DNA from: an uncultured Longilinea sp.
GTDB taxonomy: Bacteria; Chloroflexota; Anaerolineae; Anaerolineales; Anaerolineaceae
Assembly: GCA_937863945.1 (NCBI GenBank)
Contig: CALMIB010000090.1
Span: 1 to 12,375, forward strand
Length of the DNA: 12,375 nucleotides
Direction of reading: 5' to 3'
Position 1 is the first letter of the stretch, and every line of letters starts with the position of its first letter. Shown piece by piece: positions 1 to 6,038 of the stretch. The position numbers were made by a program, and so were the translations under genes. Below the pieces are notes generated by a model, which had not been told where the DNA came from, ran no database searches, and saw nothing but the letters and a program-made list of their open reading frames with translations.

Positions 1-517
1 TTTTTTTCCGGTTATATAATTTTATCAAATCATACTAATTCTTTAGCACGATTCAAGGCGTAAATACGATTATATAATAGATTTTTCAACTAACTTACTG
101 GAATGCCCTCTACCTAGCGCTATCATCCATCCATGGGATTATAAGCCCTGCTTACGCTTGGAAACTACCGCATCTTAACCCACTCAATTCCTTCTCACAG
201 CGCGCCCAATTCGCAGTCGGCTTGTCGGTTCACCCCCCATGTTGTTTTCGGCTCCTCCCCGCCCTGGAGCGCCCGGCGGTCCGGTTGGCTGCGCCGGTCG
301 CAGCTACGCCCGCAGGCGCGGCGCGGGCCCCGAAACGTCCGTCGCGGCCTTGCGAGCGTTTTTGCCGATCAGCCAATCCGCGGGGATGCCCAGGCGGCAA
401 ATATTTCGGCGGGCATCGCCGGTTGCGGTGAATTGGCGAAAACAGGTACAATATCAACTATACCGATGTACTTTATGAGAAATTACGCCATGCATAGCGA
501 AGGATTTTAACCGCGAG
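1..517. other. Intergenic/leader region without a convincing gene
   Basis: No reading frame here looks like a protein I recognise. The first 110 bases are very AT-rich with runs such as TTATATAAT, and GC content then rises sharply after about 200. Short overlapping frames between 222 and 478 have compositions rich in Arg, Ala and Pro, as expected of random GC-rich DNA, and show no domain motif. A possible weak promoter for the downstream LuxR-type gene is TTGCGG (423-428) with TACAAT (447-452), spacer 18, but the -35 match is poor. I see no tRNA, rRNA or CRISPR structure. Confidence 0.5.
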
Positions 518-1192
518 ATGGATCAATTGACCGGATTGAGCAAGCGGGAACGGGAAGTGGTTGAACTGCTGCTGGAGGGTAAAAGCAACAAGCAAATTGC
601 TTTGTCCCTTCACATCACCGGGCATACCGTCGAGTTTCATTTGAAAAACATCTATTCCAAATGCCAGGTAAGCTCCCGGACGGAATTAATTCTAAAACTG
701 GGGAATTCCGTAGTTGCGGGCAGGCATGAAAACGTAGAAAATGGGGACGGATTCACGTTATCAAATTGGTCCACATCTTTGAGAACTGCCGTCTCTAAAA
801 TCGGCAAGGAGATCAAATTGGCATCTTTACCCTATTCGAATGACCGCAACGGAACCGGCCCCATGACCTTCTTCGAATCGATCCTCGTTTGTTTCAAAAA
901 ATACGCGGAATTTACCGGGCGCGCGTCCCGGTCCGAGTTCTGGTGGTTTCTGTTGTTTGTGACGTTGGTTGGCAGTGCGCTGGCATACGTGAGCGAAACC
1001 CTGGTGAGCATATTTATGATTGCCATCCTGCTCCCCCTGTTAGCCGCGGGAGCGCGTCGACTGACGGATAGCGGCAAGAGCGCCTGGTTGCAATTGTACC
1101 TGCTGGTGCCGGTGGGCGGCATCGTTATGTTGGCGTATTGGTGGGCTCAGCCCACCCAAAGCCCGCAGGCTGACGATACGCTCCCGGCGTGA
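518..1192 (+). CDS. LuxR-type HTH fused to DUF805 membrane domain
   Basis: Probable membrane-tethered DNA-binding protein of 224 aa. Residues 4-66 form a GerE/LuxR helix-turn-helix: LTGLSKREREVVELLLEGKS opens it, then NKQIALSLHITGHTVEFHLK supplies the recognition helix. A linker of about 50 residues follows. Residues 117-211 match DUF805 (YhaH-like): a cytoplasmic FTGRASRSEFWWF motif (132-144), a hydrophobic stretch near 145-175, the conserved RRLTDSGKSAW motif (180-190), and a last hydrophobic segment near 191-209. The DUF805 part is shorter than usual between its two motifs. No receiver or sensor domain is visible, and the HTH is N-terminal, whereas in most LuxR regulators it is C-terminal. 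The start at 518 lies just before the HTH; AAGGA at 500-504 is a distant Shine-Dalgarno (13 nt). A role coupling membrane state to transcription is inference. Confidence 0.85.
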   Translation: MDQLTGLSKREREVVELLLEGKSNKQIALSLHITGHTVEFHLKNIYSKCQVSSRTELILKLGNSVVAGRHENVENGDGFTLSNWSTSLRTAVSKIGKEIKLASLPYSNDRNGTGPMTFFESILVCFKKYAEFTGRASRSEFWWFLLFVTLVGSALAYVSETLVSIFMIAILLPLLAAGARRLTDSGKSAWLQLYLLVPVGGIVMLAYWWAQPTQSPQADDTLPA

Positions 1193-1267
1193 TGGGCCCG
1201 TTCGCCCCGGAACGGGACCGGCCTGCCAGCCCGGATCATCCGCGTTCCTTTTTACTATGAGGATTGC

Positions 1268-1297
1268 AAAGCGCCTTCCATCCTGGAGGGCGCTTTT
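1268..1297 (+). terminator. Intrinsic terminator after the LuxR-DUF805 gene
   Basis: A 13-bp stem (1268-1280 with 1284-1296, one G-U pair) and a 3-nt loop TCC end in TTTT. The left arm starts AAAGCGCC and the right arm ends GGCGCTTTT. It lies about 75 bases after the stop codon of the LuxR-DUF805 gene and before the next plus-strand gene, so it insulates the two. Confidence 0.75.
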
Positions 1298-1424
1298 CGG
1301 TCAGGGCTGACGAATTCCATCCCATGCGCTTCCCCCACCCCGCCAGATCAGCGACCCGGCGGCGCGCTGCCGGCTGCAAGGCCGAAGGCGTCCGCCCGGC
1401 TAAAAGACTGTTCTTCCGGCCAGG

Positions 1425-1448
1425 CCTGTTTCTGTTAGAATAAACAGG
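1425..1448. promoter_or_regulatory. Inverted repeat around a possible -10 box
   Basis: A perfect 7-bp inverted repeat, CCTGTTT and AAACAGG, encloses TAGAAT (1436-1441), which could be a -10 element for the YkgJ-like gene starting about 40 bases downstream. No good -35 is visible. It could be an operator overlapping a promoter or a chance hairpin. Confidence 0.3.
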
Positions 1449-1483
1449 TTCCACATTTTTCTCCCTCCCATCCTCTCTCGGTT

Positions 1484-2038
1484 GTGAATCCTCCCCCTTT
1501 CCCTCGCCTGGATGTGCGCCGCTTCTACGACGGCTTCGACGCGCCGGTGACCGACTTCGACTGCGGGCAGAAATGCGCCCCGCACAACCCGGGCGGCAAG
1601 CCGTTCTGCTGCGATATCTGCCACGCCGTGCCGGTGGCCTTCCGGCAGGAGTGGGACTATTTGCAGCCGCGCACCGATCTGTGGCACGCCTGGCGCGGCG
1701 ACGAATGCACCGCCGAGCCGCTCGACCCGGCATCGCTGTGCGCGCAGACGCCCGAACACCTGATGCTGTTGGCCTGCCAGGGGCCGGCGCACTGTCAGCG
1801 CGAATACCGCGCTTCGAGCTGCCGCGAGTTCCCCTTCTTCCCCTACATCACCGCCAACGACCGCTTCATCGGGCTGGCCTATGAGTGGGAGTTCGAGGAG
1901 AAGTGCTGGGTCATCTCCAACCTGTGGGCGGTCACCGCGCGCTACCGCGCTGAGTTCATCCGCACCTACGATGAGCTGTTCGCGCGCTGGCCGGACGAGT
2001 ATGAGAGCTATTACGCCGCGTCCGAAGAGATGCGCTAG
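1484..2038 (+). CDS. YkgJ-like cysteine-cluster protein, probably truncated
   Basis: A cysteine-rich soluble protein of 184 aa with 11 Cys residues, matching the YkgJ/CxxxCxxC family of putative zinc- or iron-chelating proteins, whose biochemical role is unknown. Visible motifs are C27-x3-C31, C42-C43-x2-C46, and a later group C98, C104, C113 leading into CREFPFFPY (113-121), typical of the family. The proposed start is GTG at 1484 without a clear Shine-Dalgarno; another in-frame GTG lies ten codons later. The frame stops at TAG (2036-2038) but stays open for 57 further codons, and the first 35 or so after the stop read like continued protein. A premature amber codon or sequencing error is therefore likely. 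The core metal-binding region lies upstream of the stop, so a shortened protein may still fold. Confidence 0.72.
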   Translation: MNPPPFPRLDVRRFYDGFDAPVTDFDCGQKCAPHNPGGKPFCCDICHAVPVAFRQEWDYLQPRTDLWHAWRGDECTAEPLDPASLCAQTPEHLMLLACQGPAHCQREYRASSCREFPFFPYITANDRFIGLAYEWEFEEKCWVISNLWAVTARYRAEFIRTYDELFARWPDEYESYYAASEEMR

Positions 2039-2212
2039 CACTTTGTCCACCAGCGCCGGCGCATCCCCATCCTGCACCGCGACGGCGGATTTTACCTGCT
2101 CTCGCCGGGCAGCGGCCGCCTGACCCGCGCCGACCCGCGCAGGTGTAGGCAATTTGGGATTTATAGAGAAGATAACCATAGAGACACAGAGTACACGGAG
2201 AAGAAAAGATAG
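2039..2212 (+). pseudogene. Out-of-translation C-terminal remnant of the YkgJ-like gene
   Basis: In the same frame as the upstream YkgJ-like gene, directly after its TAG, the DNA encodes HFVHQRRRIPILHRDGG and then FYLLSPGSGRLTRADPRR without a stop, ending at TAG 2210-2212. The first part is GC-rich with coding-like codon choice; from about 2145 the sequence turns AT-rich and runs into an inverted repeat. I read this as the former C-terminus, cut off by a nonsense change and perhaps further altered by insertion of the repeat. Confidence 0.5.
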
Positions 2213-2294
2213 TATATAGAGAAGAAAATAAGACCATTGAATGAAAATTTTTCTTCTCTCTTTTTTCCTTCTGATCACTCTGTGATCTGTGGTT
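2174..2294. mobile_element. MITE-like imperfect inverted repeat
   Basis: The left end begins AACCATAGAGACACAGAGT. The reverse complement of the right end begins AACCACAGATCACAGAGT and, like the left arm, continues into GA/AAGA-rich sequence. The arms pair imperfectly over about 35 bp around an AT-rich centre of about 50 bp. There is no transposase, so if mobile it would be non-autonomous. Repeats of the type ACCACAGAGACACAGAG are, from memory, scattered through many environmental genomes. It sits between the broken YkgJ-like gene and the MFS gene. Confidence 0.55.
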
Positions 2295-2303
2295 GAGGTG
2301 AGT

Positions 2304-3554
2304 ATGATTGCCCGTTTGCAGAAAATTTACCGCGAGTTTCCGCGCAAGTTCTGGCTGGTGGTGTTCGTCTCCTTCATCGACCGGGTGGGCGGGACGCTGC
2401 TGTTTCCATTCTTCTCGCTCTACATCACCCAGCGGTTTAACGTCGGCATGACCCAGGCCGGGCTGGTGCTGGGGCTGCTTTCCGTCTTCGGCCTGTTGGG
2501 CAACATGATTGGCGGCGCGCTGACCGACCGCTTTGGCCGCCGCAAGCTGATCCTGTTCGGGCTGGTGTTCAGCGCGCTCAGCACGCTTTCGCTGGGGCTG
2601 GTGAACGAATTTCGGCTGCTCATCCCCCTGGCCATGGTCATCGGCGTGTTTTCCGATATTGCCGGACCGGCACACCAGGCCATGCTGGCCGATATCCTGC
2701 CGGAAAAGCAGCGGCAGGAGGGTTTTGGCACGCTGCGCGTGGTGGCCAACCTGGCCTGGATCATCGGGCCGACCATCGGCGGTTTCATTGCCAACCGCAG
2801 CTTCTTCACGCTGTTCGTGATCGACGCATCCGTGAGCTGCCTGGTGGCGGTGCTGTTTTACTTTTTGATTTCAGAAACCAAACCCGAACCGCACCCCGGG
2901 CAGGCGCATGAAAGCCTGCTGGCCACCTTTAAAGGCTACGCGGTGGCGCTGCGCGACCGGGCTTACCTGGGCTTCCTGGCGGCGGGCATCCTGATGGGCC
3001 TGGTGTACGGGCAAATGTACAATTCGCTGTCGGTTTACCTGCGCGACGTGCACGGCATCCAGCCGCAGGGCTACGGATTTTTGATGACGGCCAGCGCCAT
3101 CACGGTGATCCTGTTCCAGTTCTGGGTGACGCGCAAGATCAAAACGCGCCCGCCCTTCCTGCTGATGGCGCTGGGGACGCTGTTTTACATGGTCGGCTTC
3201 AGCATGTTCGGGCTGGTCAGCGCCTACGGGCTGTTTGTGCTGGCGGTGGTGATCATCACCATCGGCGAGATGATCAACATGCCCACCATGTCGGCGCTGG
3301 CCGCCAACTTCGCGCCGGTGGAGATGCGCGGGCGCTATATGGCCGTCTTCAGCCTGATGTGGGCGCTGCCTTCGGCTGTGGGCCCGGGCGCGGCCGGCTT
3401 GGTGCTGGACAACCTCAACCCCAACCTGCTGTGGTATATCGGCGGCGCGCTGTGCGCGGTTTCGGCGCTGAGCTTTTACCGGCTGCACGCCCGCCTGGGC
3501 CAACAGGCGCGCTTTGCCCCGGCGGCGGTGGAGGCCGAGGGCGCGGCGGATTGA
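2304..3554 (+). CDS. MFS transporter, drug-efflux (DHA1-like) type
   Basis: A 416-aa integral membrane protein with about 12 hydrophobic segments, the usual length for a major facilitator. The signature motif A is clear in the loop after TM2 (GGALTDRFGRRK, 70-81). A motif-C-like stretch with GPTIGGF (155-161) in TM5 suggests a proton antiporter of the DHA1 drug-efflux group; the substrate cannot be read from sequence. A hydrophilic loop near 194-215 separates the two six-helix halves. I choose ATG 2304 because GAGGTG (2295-2300) lies just before it, although the frame is open to GTG 2289 inside the inverted repeat. The right arm of that repeat ends at 2294, so the element now forms the 5' leader. 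The gene converges with the GH130 gene. Involvement in sugar metabolism is not shown. Confidence 0.88.
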   Translation: MIARLQKIYREFPRKFWLVVFVSFIDRVGGTLLFPFFSLYITQRFNVGMTQAGLVLGLLSVFGLLGNMIGGALTDRFGRRKLILFGLVFSALSTLSLGLVNEFRLLIPLAMVIGVFSDIAGPAHQAMLADILPEKQRQEGFGTLRVVANLAWIIGPTIGGFIANRSFFTLFVIDASVSCLVAVLFYFLISETKPEPHPGQAHESLLATFKGYAVALRDRAYLGFLAAGILMGLVYGQMYNSLSVYLRDVHGIQPQGYGFLMTASAITVILFQFWVTRKIKTRPPFLLMALGTLFYMVGFSMFGLVSAYGLFVLAVVIITIGEMINMPTMSALAANFAPVEMRGRYMAVFSLMWALPSAVGPGAAGLVLDNLNPNLLWYIGGALCAVSALSFYRLHARLGQQARFAPAAVEAEGAAD

Positions 3555-3577
3555 AAAAAGCGCCCGGGCGCGCCCTT
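3554..3577 (-). terminator. Possible terminator of the GH130 gene (minus strand)
   Basis: The gap between the convergent MFS and GH130 genes holds GCGCCCGGGCGC (3560-3571) flanked on the plus strand by six A residues. Read on the minus strand this is a GC-rich self-complementary stretch followed by TTTTTT, as in an intrinsic terminator. The stem is short or bulged because the palindrome has almost no loop, so the assignment is moderate. Confidence 0.45.
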
Positions 3578-3605
3578 CAGCGCAATCACGAATACCGCTC
3601 TTCCC

Positions 3606-4577
3606 CTACACTTCCGAATACTCCTTCAAAAACGCCAGCACCTCGTCCAGCCTGCAAAAAGCCAGGGCGGTGACGGTGTCGGCGCCGCCGTAGTAGAGCG
3701 CGATGCGGCCGGTGGGCTCATCGTACAGCGCGGCGCACGGGAAGGCCACGTTGGGCACGTCGCCGACGCACTCGTACAGCGTCTGCGGCGAGAGCAGGTA
3801 CGGCCCCCCGCGGTGGATCACCTTCCAGGGCTGGTCGAGGTCGAGCAGCGCCGCGCCGAAGCTGTAAACGAAGCCGTTGCACGAGGTCAGCACGCCGTGG
3901 TAGAACAACAGCCAGCCCTCGGGCGTCTCAATCGGCACCGGCCCGGCGCCGATCTTGGTGCTTTGCCAGCCGCCTTTGACACCCATCACGAAGCGGTGTT
4001 CGCCCCAGTGAACCAGGTCGGGCGATTGGCTGAGGAAGATGTCGCCGAAGGGGGTGTGGCCGTTGTCGCTGGGGCGGCTGAACATCACGTATTTGCCGTG
4101 GATGCGGCGCGGGAAGAGCACGCCGTTGCGGTTGAAGGGCAGCAGGGCGTTTTCCAGGAAGGTGAACTGCTCGAAATCGAAGGTGTAGCCGATGCCGATG
4201 GTGGGGCCGTGGTAGCCGTTGCACCAGGTGACGTAATAGCGGTCCTCCAGCCACACCACGCGCGGGTCGTAGCGGTGCTCGAAGCGCCCCAGCTCGGGGT
4301 CGGCGCAGGCCCATTGGATCGGGTCATTCTCAAGCTGCCAGTCAATGCCGTCGGCGCTGAAGCCGCGGTGCAGGTTCATCTCGCGCTTCTTGTTGTCGCA
4401 GCGGAACACGCCGGCGAACCCATCGCGGAAAGGCGCCACGGCGCTGTTGAAAATGCTGTTGGAGGAGGGGATCAGGTCGCGCGGGATGATCGGGTTGTCG
4501 GAGTAGCGCCAGACCACATCGGCGCAGCCGGCGGGGCGGTCTTCCCACGGGATGTTGGGCAGCGGAGCGTTGGACAT
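3606..4577 (-). CDS. GH130 glycoside phosphorylase (TM1225-like)
   Basis: A cytoplasmic 323-aa protein without signal peptide, of normal length for glycoside hydrolase family 130. The family cleaves beta-mannosidic bonds with phosphate, releasing alpha-mannose 1-phosphate. The sequence is very like my memory of Thermotoga TM1225: the N-terminal NIPWEDRP (8-15), YDPRVVWLEDRYYVTWC (103-119) with the presumed catalytic Asp104, NRNGVLFPRRI (149-159), SRPSDNGHTPFGDIF (167-181), KIGAGPVPIETPEGWL (208-223), YHGV and the late DVPNVAFPCAA. The exact substrate (mannobiose, mannooligosaccharide or mannosyl-glucose) cannot be fixed. The start is supported by AGGAGA (plus-strand 4587-4592), 9-10 nt upstream. 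The gene is divergent from a LacI-type regulator, beyond which lies a family-5 sugar importer, fitting uptake followed by phosphorolysis. It ends in TAG. Confidence 0.92.
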   Translation of the reverse strand: MSNAPLPNIPWEDRPAGCADVVWRYSDNPIIPRDLIPSSNSIFNSAVAPFRDGFAGVFRCDNKKREMNLHRGFSADGIDWQLENDPIQWACADPELGRFEHRYDPRVVWLEDRYYVTWCNGYHGPTIGIGYTFDFEQFTFLENALLPFNRNGVLFPRRIHGKYVMFSRPSDNGHTPFGDIFLSQSPDLVHWGEHRFVMGVKGGWQSTKIGAGPVPIETPEGWLLFYHGVLTSCNGFVYSFGAALLDLDQPWKVIHRGGPYLLSPQTLYECVGDVPNVAFPCAALYDEPTGRIALYYGGADTVTALAFCRLDEVLAFLKEYSEV

Positions 4578-4639
4578 GGTAAAAATCTCCTGGAAAATGG
4601 GCGGTTGGCGGTGGAAGAAGGCAGGTGAAAGAAAAACAG

Positions 4640-4668
4640 TTGACTCTCGCTGAAAATCTTTGTATAAT
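4640..4668 (+). promoter_or_regulatory. Sigma70 promoter of the LacI-family gene
   Basis: TTGACT (4640-4645) and TATAAT (4663-4668) are separated by exactly 17 bp, a near-consensus promoter. Transcription should start near 4675, just before the left operator (4679-4692), leaving a leader of about 115 nt before the repressor start codon. The arrangement predicts repression of the regulator by itself. Confidence 0.82.
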
Positions 4669-4678
4669 GAATTGGTAT

Positions 4679-4692
4679 TGAGAGCGCTTCCA
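4679..4692. promoter_or_regulatory. LacI-type operator O1
   Basis: TGAGAGCGCTTCCA is built around the AGCGCT core (4683-4688) typical of LacI/GalR-family operators. It lies immediately downstream of the repressor gene's -10 box and immediately downstream, on the other strand, of the GH130 -10 box. One bound dimer would cover the start points of both divergent promoters. Confidence 0.75.
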
Positions 4693-4693
4693 A

Positions 4694-4699
4694 ATTATA
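4694..4699 (-). promoter_or_regulatory. -10 box of the GH130 promoter
   Basis: On the minus strand this reads TATAAT, a perfect sigma70 -10 element. No good -35 is present; the nearest candidates, TTGTTT or CTTGTT, are 15-16 bp upstream. The predicted start (about 4687) falls inside the left LacI-type operator. A weak -35 would fit a promoter that needs help or is meant to stay low, but that is inference. Confidence 0.55.
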
Positions 4700-4762
4700 C
4701 TCCGAAACGCGCTCAAACAAGCACTTTTTCCCCGATTTAACTCCTAAAAGTTGTGTTTTCGT

Positions 4763-4776
4763 TGAAAGCGCTCACA
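4763..4776. promoter_or_regulatory. LacI-type operator O2
   Basis: TGAAAGCGCTCACA fits the LacI/cre-like consensus TGWAANCGNTNWCA at every fixed position. Its AGCGCT centre lies 84 bp from that of O1, close to eight turns of B-DNA, so one face of the helix carries both sites. The right end abuts the Shine-Dalgarno (GAGG, 4778-4781) of the repressor gene. It could act as a roadblock or as a looping partner of O1. Confidence 0.78.
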
Positions 4777-4789
4777 AGAGGCCGCTGGC

Positions 4790-5815
4790 ATGCCTGATCT
4801 CACCCTGGAAGATATTGCCGCAAAAGTCGGCGTTTCGCGCTCCACCGTTTCGCGCGTGCTCAACGGGCACCCCAACGTGCGCAAGGAAGTGCGCGAGCGC
4901 GTGCTGGCGGCCATCGAGCAGACCGGCTTTCACCCCAACGCGGCCGCCCGCGCGCTGGCCTCGCAGCGCTCGTGGACCATCGGGCTGCTGCTGCCGCACA
5001 GCGTTTCGCTGTTCTTCACCGATCCGTACTACCCGCACCTGGTCAAGGGCATTGCGCAGGCCTGCAACCACCTCGATTACACGCTGGCCTTCTTCCTGGT
5101 GGATGACAAGGACGACGAGGAGCGCATCTTCTCGCGCGTTTCGCGCAACGGCTTCCTCGACGGCGTGCTGGTGCAATCGGGCCACCACGGCGACCAGCGC
5201 ATCATCGGCCGGCTGGTGGATGCGCGCATTCCGCAGGTGGTGGTGGGCCGCCCGATGCGCTCGGACAACGTCAGCTACATCGACATGGACAACGTCCATG
5301 CCGCCTACACCGCGGTTTCGCACCTGCTGCGGTTGGGCCGCCGGCGCATCGCCACCATCACCGGGCCCGAGCAGAGCACGGTGGGCGTCGACCGCAAGGC
5401 CGGTTACGTTAAGGCGCTGGGCGAGCGCGACCTGCCGGTCGATCCGGCCCTGATCGTCGAAGGCGATTTCACCGAGATGGGCGGCTACTATTGCATGCAG
5501 ACGCTGCTGGCCGCCAGACCGGATGCCGTCTTCGCGGCCTCCGACATCATGGCGGTGGGCGCCATCCGCGCCATCCGCGAGGCCGGGCTGCGCGTGCCCG
5601 AGGACGTGGCCGTGGTGGGCTTCGACGACCTGCCGCTGGCCGCGATGACCGACATCCAGCTCACCACCGTCCGGCAGCCGGTCGTTTCGTTTGGCTACCG
5701 CGCCGTGGAACTGCTGACCGACCTGATTCAATCCGGCGACCCGTCGCCGCGCCACGTCATCATGGATACCAAGCTGATCGTGCGCGGCACCTGCGGCGCG
5801 TTGGCGCGCAAATAG
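4790..5815 (+). CDS. LacI/GalR-family transcriptional repressor
   Basis: A 341-aa regulator of standard family length. The N-terminal HTH (about 5-26) contains TLEDIAAKVGVSRSTVSRVL and NG; the hinge region NAAARALAS (50-58) matches the minor-groove-binding hinge helix. The rest (about 61-341) is a periplasmic-binding-protein-like ligand domain with the usual late motif FAASDIMAVGAIRAIREAGL and PEDVAVVGFDD. The ligand is probably a mono- or oligosaccharide. The start ATG 4790 is preceded by GAGG (4778-4781), 8 nt away. Two matching operators lie in its own leader and over the GH130 promoter, so autoregulation and control of GH130 are expected. The importer genes follow on the same strand after a 223-bp gap without another operator, and may be cotranscribed with it. 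The gene ends in TAG. Confidence 0.93.
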   Translation: MPDLTLEDIAAKVGVSRSTVSRVLNGHPNVRKEVRERVLAAIEQTGFHPNAAARALASQRSWTIGLLLPHSVSLFFTDPYYPHLVKGIAQACNHLDYTLAFFLVDDKDDEERIFSRVSRNGFLDGVLVQSGHHGDQRIIGRLVDARIPQVVVGRPMRSDNVSYIDMDNVHAAYTAVSHLLRLGRRRIATITGPEQSTVGVDRKAGYVKALGERDLPVDPALIVEGDFTEMGGYYCMQTLLAARPDAVFAASDIMAVGAIRAIREAGLRVPEDVAVVGFDDLPLAAMTDIQLTTVRQPVVSFGYRAVELLTDLIQSGDPSPRHVIMDTKLIVRGTCGALARK

Positions 5816-5889
5816 AGAAACCATGCACACGCTTAACAATGGGGAATGGGTGATGAAAGGAGGGCACTGATCGAAAAACACTTGTACCG

Positions 5890-5986
5890 GCCTTCCCGGT
5901 GAACGGGAAGGCGCCTGACGCCACGAATGACGCCAGACGCCGGCAAGGAAAGCCTGAAGACCTTCGCGGGGATAAACAGGCTTCCC
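5890..5986 (+). promoter_or_regulatory. Structured region ahead of the binding-protein gene
   Basis: The 223-bp gap between the repressor and the binding-protein gene carries two hairpins. The first has a perfect 9-bp stem, GCCTTCCCG with CGGGAAGGC (5890-5898, 5904-5912), and a 5-nt loop. The second pairs AAGCCTG (5950-5956) with CAGGCTT (5977-5983), extended outward by two G-C pairs after a mismatch. Between them TGACGCCA occurs twice at 12-bp spacing (5916, 5928), followed by GACGCC. Neither hairpin has a proper T-run, so they look more like attenuating or transcript-protecting elements than terminators. I recognise no known riboswitch and see no strong promoter here. Confidence 0.45.
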
Positions 5987-6038
5987 TTAATGAAAATCAT
6001 ACCATAAAGCTGATTGAAAACACGTATGGAGAACGAAG

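Noticed and set aside
3813..4628. Long plus-strand open frame opposite GH130.
   Set aside because: It is antisense to a clear GH130 gene and its Val/Ala/Glu-rich product shows no domain; it is a GC-skew shadow.
4704..4715. Third LacI-type operator at GAAACGCGCTCA between O1 and O2.
   Set aside because: It has an extra base in the core and lacks the AGCGCT centre, so it is at best a degenerate half-site.
5823..5870. A 15-codon reading frame (MHTLNNGEWVMKGGH) right after the repressor gene, as a leader peptide for attenuation.
   Set aside because: No good ribosome-binding site, no run of regulatory codons, and a frame this short is expected by chance.
5880..5990. Cobalamin or other known riboswitch, suggested by GGTGAA next to a GC-rich hairpin.
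   Set aside because: The other conserved parts of the cobalamin consensus are absent and no other riboswitch consensus I know fits.
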